Source: Trachelipus rathkii (lineage: Eukaryota; Arthropoda; Malacostraca; Isopoda; Trachelipodidae). From it: 11,068 nt of DNA. The DNA lies in the NCBI GenBank assembly GCA_015478945.1, contig JABUQX010103518.1:1-11068 (forward strand), read 5' to 3'. Shown here piece by piece: positions 8,962 through 11,068 of the stretch. Numbering within the stretch: the first letter of the stretch is position 1; the number at the start of each line of letters is the position of its first letter. The notes under the pieces were generated by a model. That model saw only the letters and a program-made list of their open reading frames with translations, was not told the origin of the DNA and ran no database searches. Both the position numbers and the translations under genes were made by a program.

Positions 8962-9198
8962 ATGTGTGTTAAATATTTTACGAATTTTATACATAAATTT
9001 GATCTATACAGTTCCATTTGGATCGTTAAAGATTTTAGCATCTATCCCACTCACAAACGTGAACTTCAAAGTTATTTCTTTGTTCTGAAAAGGTTCAGAA
9101 CTTATTTTTTCAATTCTACAGGAGAGGAAAGACCAACAGAATTGGCTTTAATTAATGAGTATTCATCACAGATATACAGTACAAATGATGAAAGTTAA
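8962..9198 (+). pseudogene. hAT transposase C-terminal dimerisation domain fragment
   Basis: This 78-codon frame ends at TAA (9196-9198). Its second half reads LKRFRTYFFNSTGEERPTEL, then ALIN. That corresponds to the family pattern S.LKRIKTYLRNSTGEERL..LALIN of the hAT C-terminal dimerisation domain in the ZMYM/TTF-type group. The domain pairs transposase subunits. The ATG is not a true start: it is only the first Met after an upstream in-frame stop (8944-8946), and the conserved domain begins in mid-protein. The preceding residues (about 1-28) resemble the family only weakly. It shares family and orientation with the fragment at 6760-6985, so both probably came from one element. Confidence 0.75.
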
Positions 9199-9243
9199 AA
9201 ATCATTTTGTTAAGAGAGCATGAAAAATAATTTTATATATATA

Positions 9244-9260
9244 TTCTTTCTTTCTTTCTT
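9244..9260 (-). repeat. (GAAA)n 3' tail of the minus-strand LINE
   Basis: About four TTTC units on the plus strand, followed on the left by a short TATATATA run. Short tandem tails instead of poly-A are known for RTE-type LINEs, which supports this as the element's 3' end. Confidence 0.65.
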
Positions 9261-9399
9261 TACCTTCCTCTTTTCCCCAACATTGGGGGTAGGGTGCATA
9301 ACATACACAAAAATAGAATAACAAAGTAGAAGAGAATGACATGCCATCCATCCATCCTTAAGTTCGAGCTCGTCGCAGTCAATAAAATCCACCAAAGTG

Positions 9400-11010
9400 C
9401 TTCACAAAACTGCGACGGACCCTCGCTGTGGTATGTCAATGTGGGGTTCATCTTCTGGGCCCAAGCCCACAACCATACCGCTTGAACAGAACCCTAGCAT
9501 TCACCCCTATCTTGCACACTCCTTCTCGCTTCTGCTAAACTCACATTCCTCTCCTTCAGACATTCCTTTATTAACTCAATCCACTTTCTTTGATCTCCAA
9601 CCCTACCCATTCCCAGCACACTCACCACTAAACATCTGTTTAACCTACCATCATCCACCCTGTCCACATGACCAAACCATCTCAGAGTATACTTTTCTTC
9701 ATTCTCTCATTTACCCCTTTCTTCACCACCACACAACTCTCTAATGATACGTTCATTCCTCACTTATTAATTCTTTTTCACACCTAGCATCCGCCCCCTA
9801 AGATTGTAAATCTGAACAATGAACTTTAGATCTTATACTTCTATTCCAGACCATAAAGTACTCACATACCATACAATAACACGGGTAACAAACTACCCTC
9901 ATGTAAGACTCTAGCCCGCACTCAAGACTTAGTCCCTTTACATTCCACCAACGACTTTAATTGCACCAGCCACCTTCCTGCCATTCACAACTTTCCTACT
10001 ACACCTCGCATCATCCGTTCCCTTCTCATCAACACCATACCCTACATATTAAACTCAGACCACTTGCTCCAGCTGCTCCATCATCTAACATAACTTTCAC
10101 TAGAGGACTGTCCTCACTCAACAACCATAACCTTACTCTTATTACGTTCTACTTTCAGACCCCTCCTTTTACATACTCGCACCAAATCGTCTCCACCAAA
10201 TCCCTCAACAACTCTCTATCAGACTCGCCACACAGAACAAATCATCCGCATACAATAGTTAGGGGCCACCCTCACTCCTCTCCATTCTCCATCGTTCTAA
10301 CACCATTTCCTGAAATCCCCACCTCGAATTCTTCTACATAACCCCATCCATATACCATTGAATAACCAAGGGAGACATAACACAACCCGTGTTCCTCACC
10401 TCCGCTATTATTCCCTAACCAATCACCCACCTGACACCATTTATCTTAACACACGCGTTCACTATCGTCATACAACTTTTGATTCCATTCAGAAGCCACC
10501 ACCAAACACCATATATTCACTAATACTTACTCTTACACAAGCTTCCCTATTAACTCTATCATACGCCTGTTGTAAATCATAAAACCTAAATACTAATTTT
10601 CTTCATTCTCCCTCATTTTCTCAATCATTTGTTCAATGTAAAGATCAATTGATCCACACATCCTCGTACCACTTCTAACGCCACCTTGTTCTTCACCACA
10701 CAAGTCCCTCAGTCACTCGGCACACCCCTCTTTCGACCAACAATACCAGCAATATACCTCCCTTACAACACTCAATAACTTATTCCCCTATAATTTCTAC
10801 AGGTTCCCCTTTTCTCCCTTTTACCCTCTATTACAGCCAGGCTAACTATTTACCGCTTCCTCATCCACAATCCCCTTTGGAAACACTATACCCTCCATTA
10901 CAACGCTTTATACACAAAACTTCAAATCCACTCAATCAACATCTCGCCTCCGCTCTTGATCATTTCCCCAGTAATTTCATCTCATACCTGCAGATTTACA
11001 ATCTTCAACT
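9400..11010 (-). pseudogene. LINE reverse transcriptase pseudogene
   Basis: On the minus strand, in order from the right: GEMIKSGGEMLIEWI near 10970-10925; GEEQGGVRSG near 10697-10668; AYDRVNREA at 10566-10540, which includes the first catalytic Asp; GCVMSPL near 10385-10365; LLYADDL with YADD at 10252-10241; GTDDARCSRKV and VAGA between about 10025 and 9962; NLRGRMLGV near 9810-9783; RWFGHV at 9682-9665; and QDRGEC near 9513-9496. Together these are the palm, thumb and C-terminal region of a non-LTR reverse transcriptase. The catalytic YADD is intact. GEEQGG, AYDRV and YADD lie in three different frames, and stops are scattered, so the gene is dead. Confidence 0.85.
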
Positions 11011-11068
11011 TTCTCACACTCAACCCATTAACCTCCTCCTTACTAATAACCTCATTCCAAAATACCTA

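Larger units (their letters stand above)
6591..9200 (+). mobile_element. hAT-superfamily transposon remnant, split by a LINE
   Basis: Two pieces of one kind of transposase, in the same orientation and the correct N-to-C order, lie at 6760-6985 and 8962-9198. The probable left end, near 6591, reads caaggccgtagca followed by a gggggtt...aaccccc palindrome (6608-6614 and 6627-6633). That resembles the G-rich termini of invertebrate hAT elements as I remember them. No matching right terminus was found before the minus-strand LINE begins at 9244, so the 3' end is missing or eroded. The middle of the transposase is unrecognisable in 8273-8961. hAT elements move by cut-and-paste using a DDE transposase; this copy cannot. 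Confidence 0.65.
9244..11068 (-). mobile_element. RTE/Jockey-like LINE, 3' portion, minus strand
   Basis: Reading from the right edge toward 9244 on the minus strand, the region gives a long reverse transcriptase and C-terminal region, then a 3' end with a (GAAA)n tail (TTTC on the plus strand). The 5' part lies beyond the window. The protein type, with RWFGHV near the end and a GTD-A-CSRKV-GR-VAGA block before it, is very common in crustacean genomes and is often annotated as jockey-like. Clade assignment between RTE-like and Jockey-like is unsure. Plus-strand open frames over 9397-10582 are antisense shadows of this element. Confidence 0.85.

Noticed and set aside
9397..10582. Three plus-strand open frames at 9397-9744, 9961-10341 and 10358-10582
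   Set aside because: They are Pro/Ser/Thr/His-rich shadows of the minus-strand LINE, which carries YADD and RWFGHV in the opposite sense.
1..11068. CRISPR array, tRNA, rRNA or bacterial defence genes
   Set aside because: No regularly spaced direct repeats, no recognisable tRNA or rRNA sequence, and no intact operon-like reading frames; the window is repeat-rich eukaryotic DNA.

Overview
This window looks like a transposon graveyard from an arthropod nuclear genome, most likely a decapod crustacean. The reasons are very abundant degenerate (TA)n and trinucleotide microsatellites, several decayed retroelement lineages, and the absence of any bacterial-style gene packing. The species guess is inference. 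I found no intact gene, tRNA, rRNA, CRISPR array or host exon.

Left part (1-5120): two copies of one Penelope-like element (PLE) lie head-to-head. The left copy is on the minus strand (about 775 down to 1) and runs off the window edge. The right copy is on the plus strand (about 2496-5120). It carries a full series of Penelope reverse-transcriptase landmarks in order: PKADKG, FYG..PK, PLRPI, FDV.S.F, a QG..MG-like box, a damaged YVDD box, LPFL-DTL, VYRKP and ICS. All are broken by frameshifts and stops. The two 5' parts form a diverged but collinear inverted repeat with its centre near 1.63 kb. Each 5' end abuts a (TA)n tract. The 1.1-kb spacer between them (936-2078) is unassigned.

Middle part (5121-6590): first comes unassigned AT-rich DNA. 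Then an (AAT)n tract and an (ATT)n tract face each other around a 56-bp core, making a microsatellite foldback. Long degenerate (TA)n tracts with a 130-bp unique island follow.

Right part (6591-11068): a hAT-superfamily transposon of the ZMYM/TTF-type transposase group starts at a probable terminus near 6591. Its coding remnant appears at 6760-6985 and again, as the C-terminal dimerisation domain, at 8962-9198. A 5'-truncated CR1/L2-like LINE (about 6986-8272, plus strand) separates the two halves, a transposon-in-transposon arrangement. Just past the hAT remnant, a third retrotransposon of a different lineage (RTE/Jockey-like LINE, minus strand, 3' tail at 9244) runs leftward from beyond the right edge. 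It preserves EEQGG, AYDRVNREA, YADD, GTDDA and RWFGHV landmarks but is frameshifted throughout.

Nothing here appears able to encode a working protein. The interest lies in the architecture: the inverted Penelope pair at TA tracts, the foldback microsatellite and the nested insertion.
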